64,000 nucleotides of DNA from Ancalomicrobiaceae bacterium S20. Lineage in GTDB: Bacteria; Pseudomonadota; Alphaproteobacteria; Rhizobiales; Ancalomicrobiaceae. A model generated the notes under the pieces. That model was not told the origin of the DNA. It worked only from the letters and a program-made list of their open reading frames with translations, and made no database searches. The stretch covers positions 4,058,001 through 4,122,000 of the forward strand of contig CP158568.1 in assembly GCA_040269895.1 (NCBI GenBank), read 5' to 3'. The stretch's first letter is position 1; every line of letters starts with the position of its first letter. The position numbers were made by a program, and so were the translations under genes. This document shows, in pieces, positions 61,866 through 64,000 of this stretch.

Positions 61866-63197
61866 CTAACCCGAGCCGGACGCGTAGAGCGGGAGCCGGA
61901 TTTCGATCATCGCCCCGCGGGCCGCATCGACGAAGCGGATCGAGCCGTCGTGTGCTTCGACGAGGGTCCGGGTCACCGCGAGGCCCAGTCCTGATCCGCC
62001 CGTCCTGCGGTTTCGGGACGGGTCGAGCCGCGTGAACGGTTCGAACAACGTTTCCCGGTCGGCCTCGGCGACCCCGGGCCCTTCGTCGGCGATCGTCAAG
62101 ACCGCGGTCGCGCTGACGGCGGCGAGGCGAACATGGGCGCACCGGCCATAGTTGATCGCATTGTCGACGACGTTGCCGAGGATCCGTTTCAGGGCGACGC
62201 GGTCTGCGAGCACCGGGTAGGTTCCCGGCACGATCGCGACGTCGACGGACTGCCCGAGCGCGCGGCGATCGCCGATCTCGTCGGCGACGAACCGATCGAG
62301 ATCGAAGAGCTCGAGATCGAGCGTCGCCGTGCCGGCCCGACCGGCGATCAGCGCGTCGTCGAGCAGCCGGATCATGTCCTCGATGTCGGCGATCGCGCGC
62401 GTCCGTTCCTGATCGTCGGCAATGCCGTCGACCCGGAGGCGCAGGCGCGTGGCAAAGGTCCTGACGTCGTGCGCGATACCGCCGACCAGCGCGAGCCGGG
62501 CGGCCAGGAGTGATCCCAGTCGGCGCTGCAGCCGCTCGAACGCCGAGGCCACGGCCCGGATCTCGACCACGCGCCAACGCATGTCGGGCAACGGAGCGGG
62601 GGGCCGGCGAGATCGACACGGTCGACCGCCGCGGCCAGTTCGACCAGGGCCCCGGTCTGCCGCAGCGTGATCAGCAAGAGGATCAGCGCGGCCACGGTCC
62701 CGAACATGCCGGCCCCGAGCCCGAGCGGCAGGCCGAGCGCCGTAACCGTGTAGGGGCGTGGACCGTGATGTGGAGCGTCCGGCCCCGGAGAGCGGTACGG
62801 CGATCGACGCGGTGTTGCGCGAGCCCCAGCGGGTCCGGGAGATCCAGGTTCCGTCCTCCAGTCCGAAGTGGACCGCGACGGGCCGCCCGAGCGCGGCTTC
62901 GTAGGGCGCCGCGGCCGTCGCAGAGGCGCCGCTCGCGTCGAAGTCGATCGAGCCGGGCTCGATCCTGAGATCGAAGCGATCGCTGCCGAACGCGGTCCGC
63001 ACCGTCTCGATCTGCTCGGGTGTCGAGGCCGTCTCGACGAGGGCGACCATTGCGGCGACCTGCCGTGGCGCCGGCAGAAACCGCGCGCCTTCACCGGGAG
63101 CGTTGCGATAGAGATAGCCGATCATCAGGATCCAGACCGCCGTGACGCCGAGCATCAGCGCGAAGGCGGTGCGGGTGACGGTGGCGATGCGCGTCAT
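61866..63197 (-). CDS. Sensor histidine kinase, internally frame-disturbed
   Basis: This continuous frame encodes 443 residues. Residues 9-29 are a first membrane helix (ALMLGVTAVWILMIGYLY), followed by a periplasmic sensor region. Kinase motifs are the H-box GGIAHDVRTFATRLRL, N-box RILGNVVDNAINYG, IADEGPGV and GGSGLGLAVTRTLVEAHDG. The middle (about residues 140-205) is Arg-rich nonsense in this frame. A shifted frame there gives VTALGLPLGLGAGMFGTVAA and LILLLITLRQTGALVEL, the missing second helix and HAMP start. Three apparent single-base losses, near 62780, 62754 and 62600, in G/C runs explain it and restore the frame. It overlaps the response regulator by ATGA. Stimulus unknown. Confidence 0.85.
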   Translation of the reverse strand: MTRIATVTRTAFALMLGVTAVWILMIGYLYRNAPGEGARFLPAPRQVAAMVALVETASTPEQIETVRTAFGSDRFDLRIEPGSIDFDASGASATAAAPYEAALGRPVAVHFGLEDGTWISRTRWGSRNTASIAVPLSGAGRSTSRSTPLHGYGARPAARARGRHVRDRGRADPLADHAAADRGPGRTGRGGRPCRSRRPPAPLPDMRWRVVEIRAVASAFERLQRRLGSLLAARLALVGGIAHDVRTFATRLRLRVDGIADDQERTRAIADIEDMIRLLDDALIAGRAGTATLDLELFDLDRFVADEIGDRRALGQSVDVAIVPGTYPVLADRVALKRILGNVVDNAINYGRCAHVRLAAVSATAVLTIADEGPGVAEADRETLFEPFTRLDPSRNRRTGGSGLGLAVTRTLVEAHDGSIRFVDAARGAMIEIRLPLYASGSG

Positions 63198-63916
63198 TTC
63201 GTCAGCGCCTTGACGGTTCCGGTGAACAGGTAACCGCCGTTGCGGACAGTGCCGATCAGGTTGGAGCCCGGACTGAGCGCTTCGAGCTTGCGGCGGACGC
63301 GTGAGATTTGCATGTCGACCGTCCGATCATAGGGGTCGGCGGTTCGACCGCGGGTAAAGTCGAGGATCTGGTCACGCGACAGCACGCGACGCGGCCTCTG
63401 CACGAAACAGGCGAGCAGGTCGAATTCCGACGTGGTGAGGTCGACCGCGACCGGCGGGTCGCCGGTCTCGACGATCCGGGCTTCGATGTCGATGACGAAA
63501 CGGTCGAACTGGTAGCGGCGCCCCGCCGCCTGTACGCGGATGCGGCCCTGGCTGCGCCGCAGCAGCGCGCGAACGCGGGCGAGCAGCTCGCGCGGGCCGA
63601 ACGGCTTCACCAGATAGTCGTCGGCGCCCATCTCCAGCCCGAGGACGCGATCGATCTCGTCGCTCTTCGCGGTCAGGATCAGGATCGGGACGTCCGTCGT
63701 CTGACGCAGCCGTCGACAGATCGCCAGCCCGTCCTCGCCCGGCAACATCAGGTCGAGGATCATCAGGTCCGGCATGGATCGGCCGAGCTGACCGTCCATG
63801 GTCTGGGCATTGTCGGCGACATGGACCTCGTAGCCCTCGCGGCGCAGGAGATCGGCCACGAGCCTGGCGATTTCGGGGTCGTCTTCGACCATGAGGATCT
63901 GGTTCTGACCGGTCAT
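63194..63916 (-). CDS. OmpR-family response regulator
   Basis: This 240-residue protein has a receiver domain (phospho-Asp in LMILDLMLPGEDGLAICRR, Lys in LVKPFGPRELLARVRALLRR) and a winged-helix DNA-binding domain (LTTSEFDLLACFVQRPRRVLSRDQ, TVDMQISRVRRKLE, TVRNGGYLF). It is the first gene of a two-gene unit and overlaps the kinase start. A tandem repeat about 50 bases before the ATG may be its own binding site. Targets are unknown; the adjacent adhesin operon is a possibility only. Confidence 0.94.
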   Translation of the reverse strand: MTGQNQILMVEDDPEIARLVADLLRREGYEVHVADNAQTMDGQLGRSMPDLMILDLMLPGEDGLAICRRLRQTTDVPILILTAKSDEIDRVLGLEMGADDYLVKPFGPRELLARVRALLRRSQGRIRVQAAGRRYQFDRFVIDIEARIVETGDPPVAVDLTTSEFDLLACFVQRPRRVLSRDQILDFTRGRTADPYDRTVDMQISRVRRKLEALSPGSNLIGTVRNGGYLFTGTVKALTK

Positions 63917-63965
63917 GACGCGATCTTTGTGGCGCGCGCTGCGTGACGCAAGAGGAGAAGCCCCG

Positions 63966-63983
63966 CCGTTACAAACCGTTACA
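63966..63983. promoter_or_regulatory. Tandem CCGTTACA repeat, OmpR-type operator candidate
   Basis: CCGTTACA occurs at 63966-63973 and again at 63976-63983, a 10-base period on the same face of the helix. Direct repeats with about one-turn spacing are the usual binding sites of OmpR-family dimers. It lies about 50 bases upstream of the response regulator start, so autoregulation is inferred. Confidence 0.55.
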
Positions 63984-64000
63984 CGGCCGCATCACAGCGT

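Overview
The window is GC-rich, with almost every third codon position G or C. It shows a typical alphaproteobacterial gene set: Lrp/AsnC next to an AceE-like transketolase, a three-subunit molybdenum hydroxylase, kdpFABCDE, MltB with a peptidoglycan-binding tail, and SapC. A free-living Hyphomicrobiales-type (Rhizobiales) bacterium is the best guess. No tRNA, rRNA, CRISPR array or intact insertion sequence was seen.

Region 1 (1-3.9 kb) holds a tiny secreted protein, an Lrp/AsnC regulator and a divergent AceE/transketolase-like gene split by one frameshift. Region 2 (4-23.9 kb) is a catabolic block. It has two FMN-dependent (LLM) monooxygenases, two flavin reductases, a polar amino-acid-type ABC importer, two LysR regulators, a Tat-exported PotD-like ABC importer, a CoxSLM-type molybdenum hydroxylase and a frameshifted amidase. 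The gene mix resembles uptake, ring hydroxylation, flavin-dependent cleavage and amide hydrolysis of a nitrogen-containing compound, but the substrate cannot be read from sequence. Region 3 (24-32.1 kb) is the high-affinity K+ system kdpFABC with kdpDE, all on the minus strand, led by two very short membrane peptides (KdpF and a second 27-residue peptide). An MltB-type lytic transglycosylase follows at 32.3-33.5 kb.

Region 4 (34.2-61.2 kb) is the highlight. It is an apparent three-gene operon: a SapC-family protein, a giant two-partner-secretion exoprotein of about 8,165 residues (24.5 kb, one apparent frameshift near 41.80 kb), and its TpsB outer-membrane transporter. The exoprotein has a signal peptide, a non-canonical LktA-like TPS domain, thousands of residues of Ala/Gly/Thr/Val-rich beta-helix-type repeats including recent DNA duplications, only four cysteines noticed (two close pairs), and an aromatic-rich C-terminus unlike the rest. 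A serine-recombinase remnant lies just downstream. Region 5 (61.9-63.9 kb) is an OmpR-type response regulator and histidine kinase with a tandem repeat operator candidate upstream.

Seven apparent single-base indels interrupt four genes (transketolase-like 1, amidase 2, adhesin 1, histidine kinase 3). Several lie in homopolymers or CG runs and homology continues on both sides, so sequencing or assembly error is at least as likely as real gene decay. Functional conclusions about those four genes depend on resolving this.
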